A stretch of 64,000 bases of DNA, from contig JBGTDX010000119.1 in assembly GCA_041748075.1 (NCBI GenBank), forward strand, positions 1 through 64,000. The letters are read 5' to 3'. The position numbers and the translations under genes are program-made. The stretch is from JBGSYJ01 sp041748075 (GTDB lineage Bacteria; Acidobacteriota; Thermoanaerobaculia; Gp7-AA8). Of the stretch, positions 17,237-26,119 are shown one piece after another. The notes beneath the pieces are model-generated. The model saw nothing but the letters and a program-made list of their open reading frames with translations. It searched no databases and was not told the origin of the DNA. The stretch's first letter is position 1; each line of letters opens with the position of its first letter.

Positions 17237-17316
17237 GGCCGAACATTGCATGTTCGGCCCCGAGTCCAGGACTGACCATCCCCCGAGAACCAGGGCCGAA
17301 CATGCATTGTTCGGCC
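17237..17316. repeat. Pair of inverted palindromes upstream of eno
   Basis: Two 23-bp near-perfect palindromes, each with arms GGCCGAACAT / TGTTCGGCC, lie at 17237-17259 and 17294-17316. The second is almost the exact reverse complement of the first, so the pair can also fold as one long hairpin. They sit between mtgA and eno. This could be a REP pair or a double operator; the spacing of the GAAC/GTTC half-sites (7 bp) does not match the usual Gram-positive LexA box (4 bp). Confidence 0.7.
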
Positions 17317-17420
17317 ACTTTTCCGCCGGCCCCATTCTCTTTGACCATAATGGCGAAGATGCGATTTCGCCAGCCGGCCCTCACCTCTGCCACACGCTGG
17401 ATCTAGTAGAATCCGCGCCT

Positions 17421-18701
<1,281 letters not shown>

Positions 18702-18726
18702 GGGCGCTTTTAAGTGTAGGGTGGCG

Positions 18727-18755
18727 GTTCCCCTCTCCCGGCTGGAGAGGGGAAC
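18727..18755. terminator. Bidirectional hairpin between eno and acyl-CoA dehydrogenase
   Basis: A perfect 12-bp stem (GTTCCCCTCTCC / GGAGAGGGGAAC) with a 5-nt loop lies between two convergent genes, a good place for a shared terminator. There is no clear T-run. The stem belongs to the same palindrome family as 382-404 and 24511-24542, so it may be a repeat that happens to serve as terminator. Confidence 0.6.
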
Positions 18756-18781
18756 ACCCGCCCTTTCCCTGGTTCTCGTTT

Positions 18782-20689
18782 CTACTGCTTTTCCAATGAC
18801 GCCACAGCTCGCGCGACGGCTTCGGGCGTCGGCATCCCATCCGGATGAACGAGATCGCCCTGCAGCCAGTCGTAGCCGCCCTTGAGCAGCTTCGACGCCG
18901 CGCGATAGGCCTCGTCGTCATGGTTGTCGAACAGCGTGTCGAAGTTCTGCTCGATGCGGACGCGGGCGTCGCGGCAGAACAGATCGGCGAGCTCGAGAAC
19001 GTTCGGGTAGTCGTTGCCCTTCTTCGCAAGCATCGTCGCGTACGTGATCGTCGCGGACATTGCGAACAGATCGGTGCCGATGTCCACGATCCGTGCGAGC
19101 GTGCTCTGCTTGCGCTCGAGCTTCGCCTGATAGCGCATCATCGCGTGGAAGATTCCGCGCGACAGCCGGCGGGATGTCCGCTCGACGTAGCCCATTTGTC
19201 CCGACAGAGCGCCGAACTCGCCGAACTTCGGGTAACGGCTCCATCCCGCATACCGCGTCGGATACCACCATGCGTAGTGGGCACCGGCTTTCGCAACGCC
19301 AGCGCCCTTCTCTCCAAGTGAAGCATCCGGCTGGAGAAGGATTCCGGCCTTCTTCATGTGCGGGTCGACAGCTTCACGCGCAATGAACAATCTCTGAATC
19401 TCGCTCGTGCCTTCGAAGATGCGGTTGATGCGCATGTCGCGCAGAATCCGCTCGACCGGCCAACCTTTCTCGCCGCGAGCACGCAGCGAGTCGGCCGTCT
19501 CGTAACCGCGGCCTCCGCGGATCTGTACGAGCTCGTCCGCGACCTTCCACATGATCTCGGTATTGAACAGCTTCGCCATCGCCGCTTCGAGACGGAGATC
19601 GACATCACCGCGATCCGCAAGGCCCGAGGTGAGCCAGACGATCGACTCCATCGCGAGTGTGTGCGAAGCCATCCACGCGATCTTTGCGGCAATCGCCTCG
19701 TGTTTGCCGATCGGCGCGCCCCACTGCTCGCGCTCGTTCGCCCATTCCTTTGCAATCTCGAGCGACCTGCGTCCCGCTGCCGCGCAGCCTGCCGGAATCG
19801 TCAGACGCCCCGTGTTCAGCGTGATGAGCGCGAGTTTGAGCCCGAGGCCTTCGCCCCAGAGCAGATTCTCCTTCGGGATGAATACGTCGTTGAATTTGAT
19901 GAGCACGTTGCCGATTCCGCGGAGTCCCATGAACTGGCAGCGGTGTGCGATCTCGATCCCCGGCGTGTTCATCTCGAGGACGAATGCGGAGATCTGTTTC
20001 TTTTCTCTGCCCTTCACGGTCTTCGGCGGCGTCTGCGCCATGACGACGATCAGCTCGGCCTTCAGTCCGTTCGTGCACCACAGTTTTTCGCCGTTGAGGA
20101 TCCAGCCCTTGCCGTCGGGTGAAGGCACGGCGCGCGTCTCCATCTTCGCGGGATCGGAGCCGACGCCCGGCTCGGTGAGCGCGAACGCCGAGATCGCACC
20201 TTTCGCCAGACGGGGGAGCCATTTCTTCTTCTGCTCGGCAGTGCCGAACAGCTTGAGTGGCTGCGGGACGCCGATGGACTGATGCGCGGACAGCCAGGCG
20301 ACGGTCGATCCGCACCAGGTCGCGACATGTGCGATCGAGCGGTTGTAGTTCGTCACGCTGAAGCCGAGGCCACCGTACTCCTTCGGGATCTTCATTCCCC
20401 ACGCGCCGAGCTCCTTGAAGCCCTCGAAGATCTCGTAGGGATACTCTCCCGTACGGTCGATCTCGTCGGGATCGACGTTCTCAGCGAGGAACCGTCCGAG
20501 TCGTTCGACGTACGCGTCGCCGATGGCCCGATCCTCTTTCGACTGTTCAGGAAAAGGATGGATCAGATCTACGTTGAGGTTTCCCAGAAAGAGATCGCCT
20601 ACGAACGAGGGCTTTTCCCATTCGGTTTCGCGACTGGCCTCGGCGACTTCCATCGCCTCGACGGCGCCGGCAGATTTCGATTCTTTCAT
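18782..20689 (-). CDS. Acyl-CoA dehydrogenase, VLCAD/ACAD9-like
   Basis: A 635-residue FAD enzyme for the first step of fatty-acid beta-oxidation. The length and the extra C-terminal part of about 180 residues match the very-long-chain group. Motifs include FALTEPGVGSDPAKMETRA, WILNGEKLWCTNG, the GLRGIGNVLIKFNDVFIPKE strand region and MRINRIFEGTSEIQRLFIA. The ATG at 20689 has a GGAGG site 6 nt upstream and gives MKESKSAGAVEAMEV; a longer frame to 20773 would cover the leader. Upstream lies a FadR-type operator inside a promoter, so it is probably repressed unless long-chain acyl-CoA is present. The dienoyl-CoA reductase-like gene at 22336-23151 may act in the same pathway. Confidence 0.93.
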   Translation of the reverse strand: MKESKSAGAVEAMEVAEASRETEWEKPSFVGDLFLGNLNVDLIHPFPEQSKEDRAIGDAYVERLGRFLAENVDPDEIDRTGEYPYEIFEGFKELGAWGMKIPKEYGGLGFSVTNYNRSIAHVATWCGSTVAWLSAHQSIGVPQPLKLFGTAEQKKKWLPRLAKGAISAFALTEPGVGSDPAKMETRAVPSPDGKGWILNGEKLWCTNGLKAELIVVMAQTPPKTVKGREKKQISAFVLEMNTPGIEIAHRCQFMGLRGIGNVLIKFNDVFIPKENLLWGEGLGLKLALITLNTGRLTIPAGCAAAGRRSLEIAKEWANEREQWGAPIGKHEAIAAKIAWMASHTLAMESIVWLTSGLADRGDVDLRLEAAMAKLFNTEIMWKVADELVQIRGGRGYETADSLRARGEKGWPVERILRDMRINRIFEGTSEIQRLFIAREAVDPHMKKAGILLQPDASLGEKGAGVAKAGAHYAWWYPTRYAGWSRYPKFGEFGALSGQMGYVERTSRRLSRGIFHAMMRYQAKLERKQSTLARIVDIGTDLFAMSATITYATMLAKKGNDYPNVLELADLFCRDARVRIEQNFDTLFDNHDDEAYRAASKLLKGGYDWLQGDLVHPDGMPTPEAVARAVASLEKQ

Positions 20690-20790
20690 GTTGGCCTCCC
20701 TGGAGAATGCAAGCGGCAGTTTCGTCTGTATGGCTACGCCTTCCGGTATCCGGCAGGACATGGCTCCGGTCACGATTCGGGGTACCAGTC

Positions 20791-20819
20791 AGTCTGAATG
20801 ATTGCTCATTCAGTGTCAA
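20791..20819 (-). promoter_or_regulatory. FadR-type operator within the acyl-CoA dehydrogenase promoter
   Basis: The palindrome CTGAATGATTGCTCATTCAG (20794-20813) has perfect 8-bp arms. It closely matches the TetR-family FadR operator of Bacillus, TGAATGANTANTCATTCA. Directly next to it on the minus strand is a perfect TTGACA (20814-20819) with a CAGACT at the right distance (17 bp) as a weak -10, so the operator fills the promoter spacer. A repressor bound here would block the promoter. No TetR gene is in the window. Confidence 0.72.
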
Positions 20820-20893
20820 TCCTGAAAGTCAGAACGTTGCCAGAATCGGGCCGATTCCTTGGATTCGGAGGGGTTATGGGCCAGAATGCGCCG

Positions 20894-21011
20894 GGAGGCT
20901 GGAGAGTAGAGATCGGAGACTAGAGGCTGGAGACTGGAGACCGAATGGCGAGGGCCTGGTCTCCCTCGTGTCTCTAATCCCTAATCTCCAGCCTCTAATC
21001 TCCAACCTCTC
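20894..21011. repeat. Heptad repeat, GGAGACT type, inverted arms
   Basis: Left arm 20894-20942 is exactly seven 7-bp words (GGAGGCT, GGAGAGT, AGAGATC, GGAGACT, AGAGGCT, GGAGACT, GGAGACC). Right arm, about 20970-21011, is the same type in reverse (TCTCTAA, TCCCTAA, TCTCCAG, CCTCTAA, TCTCCAA). The arms face each other between the divergent acyl-CoA dehydrogenase and folE genes. The rest of the 352-bp gap holds the operator and the folE ribosome site. Confidence 0.85.
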
Positions 21012-21041
21012 ACCCCGAACCTCAGACACCGAGGAGCCTTC

Positions 21042-21713
21042 ATGGCCAGGAAAATAACTGCACTGACGAAAGCAGCCCCGATCGAAGTTCTACTGGATGA
21101 TGCGGGACTGCTGTTGAGCCCGCGACCGACAGTCGACGCCGACGGACTGGAGAAGCATCTGCGCGAGGTGCTCCGGCTGCTTCACGTCGATCTCAACGAC
21201 GAGAACGTTCGCGACACCCCGCGGCGATGGGCGGCTTCGCTCATCGCGATGACCAGTGGTTACGACTATACCGACACGAAGAAGCTCACCACGCTTTTCC
21301 GCAAGAGTTGCTCGGTCGCCGACGACAAATGCCAGAACCTGGTCGTCATCGGCGGAACGTACAAGACTCTCTGCGCCCACCACATTCTTCCCTTCTTCGG
21401 TCATTTCATCGTCGGCTACATTCCGGAGAAGACGATCATCGGCGCCTCCAAGATTCCGCGCGTCGTTGAAGTCCACATGAGGAAGCTGCAGTCGCAGGAG
21501 CATCTTGCCCACGACGTCGCAGACACCATCGAGCGAATCCTCGAGCCGAAGGGACTCGCCGTCTGGATGGGAGGAACGCACCTCTGCATGGTGATGCGGG
21601 GAGTCGAACAGGAGTCGTCGTTCATGGAGACGAACGTGCTGCGCGGAAACTTCCTGAAAGACGAACGCACAAGGCAGGAGTTCATGTCGATCGTGAATCG
21701 GAGAGGAAAGTGA
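21042..21713 (+). CDS. folE: GTP cyclohydrolase I
   Basis: Converts GTP to dihydroneopterin triphosphate, the first step to tetrahydrofolate. The 223-residue protein shows C111, H114 and C182, the zinc ligands of the family, in TLCAHHILPFFG and GGTHLCMVMRGV. It also has the SKIPRVVEVHMRKLQSQEHL region, although the usual order is SKI-R-...RPQVQERLT. The Glu of the common CEHH motif is Ala here (A112), which is unusual. The ATG at 21042 has GAGGAG 6 nt upstream. Its stop codon is immediately followed by a GACGAAT heptad array. Confidence 0.9.
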   Translation: MARKITALTKAAPIEVLLDDAGLLLSPRPTVDADGLEKHLREVLRLLHVDLNDENVRDTPRRWAASLIAMTSGYDYTDTKKLTTLFRKSCSVADDKCQNLVVIGGTYKTLCAHHILPFFGHFIVGYIPEKTIIGASKIPRVVEVHMRKLQSQEHLAHDVADTIERILEPKGLAVWMGGTHLCMVMRGVEQESSFMETNVLRGNFLKDERTRQEFMSIVNRRGK

Positions 21714-22338
21714 GACGAGTGACGAATGACGAATGACGAATGACGAATAGGGAACGAGGGATCGGCGACGGGCTCTGGCGGCCTGTAGCGGTGCTTGAAC
21801 CGGGAAGTGTGTAGCTATGACCATCGACCAGCTTCGAAAGCGGACGAAGAACTTTGCTCTCGCTATCTTGCGGCTCGTCGATACGCTGCCGCGCACAAGA
21901 AGCGCAGATGTGCTCGGACGCCAGCTCACTCGATCAGGCACATCCGTGGGTGCCAACTACCGTGCGGCGTGTCGAGCGAGGTCGAGGTCAGATTTCATCG
22001 CCAAGATGAAAATCGTTGAAGAGGAAACAGACGAGACGCTGTACTGGCTGGAACTCCTGCACGAAGCAGAAATCGCCCCTGAATCACAGCTCGGCGAACT
22101 CATCCGGGAAGCGAACGAGCTGCTGGCTATCACCGTATCCTCGATCAAGACCGCCAGATTGTCTAAGTAGTCCGGCCTCGTTCCCTATTCGTCATTCGTC
22201 ACTCGTCATTCGTCATTCGTCATTCGTCATTCGTCATTCGTCACTCGTCATTCGTCACTCGTCACTCGCCATTCGTCATTCGTCATTCGTCACTCGTCAT
22301 TCGTCATTCGTCACTCGTCATTCGTCATTCGTCATTCA
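21714..22338. mobile_element. Heptad-bounded element carrying a four-helix-bundle gene
   Basis: Left arm 21714-21759 is a run of GACGAAT/GACGAGT words ending TAGGGAACGAGG. Right arm starts CCTCGTTCCCTA at 22176 and then holds 21 consecutive 7-bp words of ATTCGTC/ACTCGTC type (22187-22333). The arms are inverted relative to each other and share at least 25 bp next to the interior. They enclose one gene (21817-22170). Outside, the element touches the folE stop on the left and the SDR stop on the right. A second, degraded copy with the same plan is at 29090-29382. No transposase is present, so it would have to be mobilised in trans or by another mechanism. Confidence 0.7.
21817..22170 (+). CDS. 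Four-helix-bundle protein (Avd / 23S IVS family)
   Basis: A 117-residue helical protein of the family that includes proteins encoded in 23S rRNA intervening sequences and the accessory protein Avd of diversity-generating retroelements. Family features are the loop RSGTSVGANYRAA (about 40-52), FIAKMKIVEEETDETLYWLE (about 60-79), and the late helix LGELIREANELLAI. Members form pentamers and bind nucleic acid in the studied cases; the role here is unknown. No reverse transcriptase or rRNA is near. The gene is framed by inverted GACGAAT arrays, and a frameshifted relative lies at 29163-29311 in the same setting. Confidence 0.88.
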   Translation: MTIDQLRKRTKNFALAILRLVDTLPRTRSADVLGRQLTRSGTSVGANYRAACRARSRSDFIAKMKIVEEETDETLYWLELLHEAEIAPESQLGELIREANELLAITVSSIKTARLSK

Positions 22339-23151
22339 CCCCCCCATCCCCTTCACTCTTCCCCAGTAATCCGCACCCGAGAGCCACTGTCCGCCGTCGA
22401 TCACCATGACTTCGCCCGTGACATACGACGCGTAGTCCGACAGCAGATACGATGCGGCGTGGGCAATCTCCTCGGCCGAGGCGAAGCGGCGCAAGGGAAT
22501 CGTCCGGCGGATGCCTTCTGCAATGCGCTCGTCGGGGAAGAGCTTCGAGGAGGCTCCCTCCGTGTGGACGGGCCCCGGCGCGATCGCGTTGACACGGATT
22601 TTGTGCCGCGCCCATTCGACAGCCAGGGTCTGTGTCATCGCGATGACCCCCGCCTTCGAGCTCGCTGAGTGGACGACGCCGGCCGCGCCAGTCCATGCGT
22701 AATTCGCGACGACGTTCAGAATCGAGCCGCCACCTTTGCCCGCGATCATCCGCTTGCCAACCGCAGAGCTGCAGTAGAACGTCCCGTTGAGTACGATTCC
22801 AATCACGGCGTTCCATCCGTTGGGCGTCAGCTGTTCGGCCGGTGTGATGAAGTTTCCAGCCGCGTTGTTGATGAGAAAATCGATACGGCCGTAGTCGGTT
22901 GCGACTTTCGCCGCCATTTCCTCGACGGCCGCAGCGTCCCGTACGTCGAGCGAATGGATTCCCGCGGCATCGTTCCTTCCAGTGGCCGACCGGATCGATT
23001 CGGCCGCCGGCTCCAGGTGCTCCGCGCTGCGGCTGGCGAGAACGACTTTTGCACCGAGCCGGGCCAGCTCGCTCGCCATCGCGAACCCGAGACCGGTGCC
23101 ACCCCCCGTAATGATGCCGACTCTGCCGGCGAACGTCTCTGGCTGGAGCAT
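22336..23151 (-). CDS. 2,4-dienoyl-CoA reductase-like SDR
   Basis: A 271-residue short-chain dehydrogenase/reductase. The nucleotide-binding GGGTGLGFAMASEL motif (about 17-30), NNAAGNF and the closing YVTGEVMVIDGGQWLSG are clear. At the catalytic site the usual YxxxK is replaced by HSASSKAG. In 2,4-dienoyl-CoA reductases this segment also lacks the Tyr (PSASAKAG), which supports that family. It would act on polyunsaturated acyl-CoA in beta-oxidation with NADPH. The ATG at 23151 has AGGAGG 6 nt upstream. The stop abuts the 21-word heptad array. Confidence 0.85.
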   Translation of the reverse strand: MLQPETFAGRVGIITGGGTGLGFAMASELARLGAKVVLASRSAEHLEPAAESIRSATGRNDAAGIHSLDVRDAAAVEEMAAKVATDYGRIDFLINNAAGNFITPAEQLTPNGWNAVIGIVLNGTFYCSSAVGKRMIAGKGGGSILNVVANYAWTGAAGVVHSASSKAGVIAMTQTLAVEWARHKIRVNAIAPGPVHTEGASSKLFPDERIAEGIRRTIPLRRFASAEEIAHAASYLLSDYASYVTGEVMVIDGGQWLSGADYWGRVKGMGG

Positions 23152-23276
23152 GAAGTTCCTCCTCGTCGAATCTGGTGCGGAAAACGGCGTCACTCTACAC
23201 CCGGGAGCCCTGAATCGGTGGAATCGAAGCGCAAAAAAAGAATCTATAGGTGTGAAATTGACGTATCTTTCTGCGC

Positions 23277-24107
23277 ATGAAAGCGCACAACCTCGTATTG
23301 CGTTTCGTTGCCATCCTTCTCTTCGCACCGGGTCTGGCGCTCGCACATGATTTCTGGCTGGAGCCTTCCGACGGGTTCACGCCGCCAGTAGGCGAGATCA
23401 TTTCCATCCGCATGTTCGTTGGAGAGGCGTTCAAACCAGAACAGGAGTTGCCAGGCATGAGCGACCGGATCACGAGGCTGGAAGTCGTGGGCTCGGGCGG
23501 AACGCTCGACATCACGCCGCAAGGGCGGCGGGACATCCTCCCTGCGATTGCGCTCTCCGATCCGGGTACGTACGTCGTCGCCATGGAACGCGAGCCGTCA
23601 TTCATCACACTGGCCGCCGAAAAGTTCAACAGCTACCTCGAAGAGGAAGGCCATCACGCGATCGTCAGCGCTCGTCTCAAAGACGGCAGCTACGGCAGAG
23701 ATGGCAAGGAGCGATATACCCGTCACCTCAAGATGATCGTATCAGTCGGTGAGCCCGGTGATGCATGGTCCCATCGGTTCGGCACGAAGCTCGAGATCCT
23801 TCCAATGGTTAACCCCGCCGAGTTGAAGGCAGGCAGCGCGCTTCCCATCCGGATTCTCTTCGATGGCAGGCCTCTTGCTGGAGCGCGTGTGGGCGTGGTC
23901 TCGAGACTCGATGGCAACGTTTCGCGGGAGAAAATGGTCCGAACGGACTCGTCCGGAAACGCCCGCGTAACCGTCGAATCAGGGGGCGATCTTCTCGTGC
24001 GAACGACGTTCATGCGACCTTGCAAAGGGTGTGAAGATGCCGACTATGAAAGTTTCTGGGCCGCGCTGACGTTTGCAGTCCCGTCGGGAGCTCAGCCCGC
24101 ACCATGA
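23277..24107 (+). CDS. DUF4198-like periplasmic protein
   Basis: A 276-residue exported protein. The signal peptide ends ...PGLALA, leaving a mature protein that starts HDFWLEPS, as in the DUF4198 family, whose members are often linked to metal uptake or handling. The rest is beta-rich (for example PIRILFDGRPLAGARVGVVS), with a CKGC pair near the C-terminus that could bind metal. It precedes the CusF-like gene by 60 bp on the same strand, so a joint role in metal handling is plausible. The start at 23277 has no strong ribosome site. Confidence 0.78.
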   Translation: MKAHNLVLRFVAILLFAPGLALAHDFWLEPSDGFTPPVGEIISIRMFVGEAFKPEQELPGMSDRITRLEVVGSGGTLDITPQGRRDILPAIALSDPGTYVVAMEREPSFITLAAEKFNSYLEEEGHHAIVSARLKDGSYGRDGKERYTRHLKMIVSVGEPGDAWSHRFGTKLEILPMVNPAELKAGSALPIRILFDGRPLAGARVGVVSRLDGNVSREKMVRTDSSGNARVTVESGGDLLVRTTFMRPCKGCEDADYESFWAALTFAVPSGAQPAP

Positions 24108-24167
24108 ACCCACTTTGACACTTATCCACTCTCCAAACCCCTATCCACTCTCCAAGGAAAACCCCTG

Positions 24168-24494
24168 ATGAAGAATGTCCTGTTCCTCGCCGCCATCGGC
24201 GCAATACTCCTGACTCTCGCAGCTTGCAATGCAAGGGACGCTTCCGCCGAGGCCGGACTTGCTGAGGAAGTCATCACGTATCCGATCACTGGTACGATCG
24301 TCTCCCGGGTCGAGGCAAAGAATCAGCTGCGAACGGATCACGACGAGATCCCCGGTTTCATGGACGCAATGAAGATGAACTACGAAGTGCGAGGTGCGAA
24401 GGTCTCCGAGCTTCCGGCAAACGGCTCTCGATTCCGCGGAACTCTGCATGTGTCCGACAATGGATACTGGCTCACGGACGTCGTCGCGGAGTAA
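24168..24494 (+). CDS. CusF-like copper-binding lipoprotein
   Basis: A 108-residue protein with a lipoprotein signal (LTLAAC, lipidated Cys at about 20) and one CusF-type domain. The core motif DHDEIPGFMDAMKMNYEV holds the His and Met residues typical of periplasmic copper or silver chaperones. The domain is followed by LPANGSRFRGTLHVSD. It follows the DUF4198-like gene, and the two are probably one transcription unit. A hairpin after the stop separates it from convergent moeA. Confidence 0.82.
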   Translation: MKNVLFLAAIGAILLTLAACNARDASAEAGLAEEVITYPITGTIVSRVEAKNQLRTDHDEIPGFMDAMKMNYEVRGAKVSELPANGSRFRGTLHVSDNGYWLTDVVAE

Positions 24495-24510
24495 GCCAAA
24501 CTGGCGTACT

Positions 24511-24542
24511 TTCCCTCTCCCCGCGAACCGGGGAGAGGGGAA
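24511..24542. terminator. Hairpin between convergent cusF-like gene and moeA
   Basis: A stem of TTCCCTCTCCCC against GGGGAGAGGGGAA with one bulged G lies between two convergent stops, so it can serve as a terminator in both directions. It belongs to the CCCTCTCC palindrome family also found at 382-404 and 18727-18755. No T-run is seen. Confidence 0.6.
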
Positions 24543-24553
24543 GAGACTCCTCA

Positions 24554-25813
24554 TCATTCCGCGTGGATCGCGCCGAACAACACGGCAGGCACGACACTTC
24601 CGGCTTCCGCGCGCGTGACGCCCGCTTCGAGCACCGCGAATCCATTCGCGCCGACCATGGAGGTCGACACTCCCGAGCCCTGCGTGCGCATCGGAAGCGC
24701 GAGCAGTTCCCCATCGCGCGCGACGACTCGCACCCGCTGATAGGTTCGGCGGTCTCCTCTGGACTTCAGCAGTCCGTCGAGTTTCACGTCCACGCTCGGC
24801 GGAAAGAACCCGCCCGTCTGTCCCATCGCCTTGCGGATTGCCGGGGCAATGAATAGAAGAAACGAGACCATGCACGAAACAGGATTGCCTGGAAGACCGA
24901 AATAGAGTGTCTCGCGAAGCCTGGACAACACAATCGGCCTGCCGGGCTTCATTGCGACCTGCCAGAATTTCGTTTCGGCGCCCAGCTCGTCGAGCGCATC
25001 TTTTACGAAGTCATAAGCGCCGGCCGAAACGCCTCCGGACGACACCACGAAGTGCGCAGTCGATGCGGATTCGATCGCGCGCATGGTCTCCTCTCGATCG
25101 TCCGGTACGATTCCCAGCACACGTGAGACCGCTCCCGCCTCGGCTGCCAGGGCACTGAGAGACCACGAATTCGAATTCACGACCAACCCGGGCTCGAGCC
25201 TGCCATCGATGTCGATCACTTCGTCACCCGTTGAAAGGATCGCCACCATCGGACGGAGGCCAACCGTGACGGTCCTCTTCTGCACTGTGGCCAGTACGCC
25301 GAGCTCGGCAGATCCGATTCTGGTTCCCGCCGGCAGCACGACGTTTCCGCGGATCATGTCCTCGCCTCGACGACGGATGTTGGCGCCGGCCGCGACCGCC
25401 TCATAAACGACCACTTCGGAGGAACCGGCGTCGGTCAGTTCGACAGGAACGACAGCATCGGCGCCTCCGGGCATGAGAGCTCCCGTCATGATGCGGATCA
25501 CCTCGCCTTCGCCAATGGAACGCGAAGCGACACGTCCGGCGGGAAGATCCTCAACGACTGCGAGCGTAACGGGCTCATCCCGATTCGCCGCGGCAACGTC
25601 CGCGCTTCGAACAGCGTAGCCGTCCATCGCCGTGTTGTCCGCCTGTGGGACATCAGACGTCGCAGCTACGTCTTCGCGGAGGACACGCCCGAGGACTTCT
25701 GAGAGCGAAAGTGTCTCCGTCCCGAGAAGCCGCACTTCGGACATGACGCGCTCCTGCGCCTCCTCGACGGAGAGCATCGCATCGTCGCGCTCGCGTGACT
25801 GAAAAGTCTTCAT
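24554..25813 (-). CDS. moeA: Molybdopterin molybdenumtransferase
   Basis: MoeA inserts molybdate (or tungstate) into adenylylated molybdopterin. The 419-residue protein is full length, with DNTAMDGYAVR, ILSTGDE, SSGGVSAGAYDFVKDAL and GLPGNPVSCMV motifs. It is the last gene of a minus-strand run after an aldehyde:ferredoxin oxidoreductase and a MoaD-like gene, so it likely equips that enzyme with its metal cofactor. The ATG at 25813 lacks a strong ribosome site; the ATG at 25777 (MLSVEEAQERV) is an alternative. Confidence 0.95.
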   Translation of the reverse strand: MKTFQSRERDDAMLSVEEAQERVMSEVRLLGTETLSLSEVLGRVLREDVAATSDVPQADNTAMDGYAVRSADVAAANRDEPVTLAVVEDLPAGRVASRSIGEGEVIRIMTGALMPGGADAVVPVELTDAGSSEVVVYEAVAAGANIRRRGEDMIRGNVVLPAGTRIGSAELGVLATVQKRTVTVGLRPMVAILSTGDEVIDIDGRLEPGLVVNSNSWSLSALAAEAGAVSRVLGIVPDDREETMRAIESASTAHFVVSSGGVSAGAYDFVKDALDELGAETKFWQVAMKPGRPIVLSRLRETLYFGLPGNPVSCMVSFLLFIAPAIRKAMGQTGGFFPPSVDVKLDGLLKSRGDRRTYQRVRVVARDGELLALPMRTQGSGVSTSMVGANGFAVLEAGVTRAEAGSVVPAVLFGAIHAE

Positions 25814-25816
25814 GCT

Positions 25817-25854
25817 GAAGAATTGAGAATTAAGAATTCAGATTTCTGAATTCC
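25817..25854. repeat. Heptad repeat, GAATTCA type, short
   Basis: A short run of 7-bp words (GAATTGA, GAATTAA, GAATTCA, then GATTTCT, GAATTCC) contains a palindrome at 25834-25853 with 9-bp arms (GAATTCAGA / TCTGAATTC). It fills the 39-bp gap between the MoaD-like stop and the moeA start. The words are the same type as in the element at 36796-36906. Confidence 0.65.
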
Positions 25855-25858
25855 CTCT

Positions 25859-26119
25859 CTACCCTCCTGCGAAGGCGACGAGCAGTTCCACTTCATCACC
25901 GCTGGCGAGCGGCGCTTCCTTTTCACCGTGCAACAGCAGCTCACCGTTGATCGCGAAGTTGTACAACTCGTCGTTCGAGCCGGCAAATGCCGGAAGCCGT
26001 GCTTCTAGGACCGCAACGAGTTCGCCGAGGTTGCGAACGGGGGTTGCGATGTCGATCGTTTCTCCGACTCCCTCGCGCAGCGGTTCGGCCAGGCGGACGG
26101 TGAGATGGAAGCCGCTCAT
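25859..26119 (-). CDS. MoaD-like sulfur-carrier protein
   Basis: An 86-residue ubiquitin-fold protein ending in VAFAGG, the Gly-Gly tail that is adenylylated and turned into a thiocarboxylate for molybdopterin synthesis. FAINGELLLHGEKEAPLASGDEVELL is the usual core. The ATG at 26119 overlaps the stop of the oxidoreductase gene (ATGA), a sign of translational coupling. Such small MoaD-type proteins are often encoded beside tungsten aldehyde oxidoreductases. No MoaE or MoaA is in the window. Confidence 0.87.
   Translation of the reverse strand: MSGFHLTVRLAEPLREGVGETIDIATPVRNLGELVAVLEARLPAFAGSNDELYNFAINGELLLHGEKEAPLASGDEVELLVAFAGG

Noticed and set aside
17237..17316. LexA (SOS) boxes before eno
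   Set aside because: The GAAC and GTTC half-sites are 7 bp apart, not 4 as in the Gram-positive box, and enolase is not an expected SOS gene.
21817..22170. Diversity-generating retroelement, suggested by the Avd-like gene
   Set aside because: No reverse transcriptase, no template/variable repeat pair with adenine changes, and no C-type lectin target gene in the window.
21817..22170. 23S rRNA intervening sequence
   Set aside because: The family includes IVS proteins, but no rRNA sequence is seen around it; the neighbours are folE and an SDR gene.
22187..22333. CRISPR-like array
   Set aside because: The units are 7 bp with no spacers; there are no cas genes. It is a simple tandem array.
22016..22369. 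An open frame with RHSSFVIRHSSL-type repeats
   Set aside because: It is the 21-word heptad array read as protein, starting inside the four-helix-bundle gene. Not a repeat protein.
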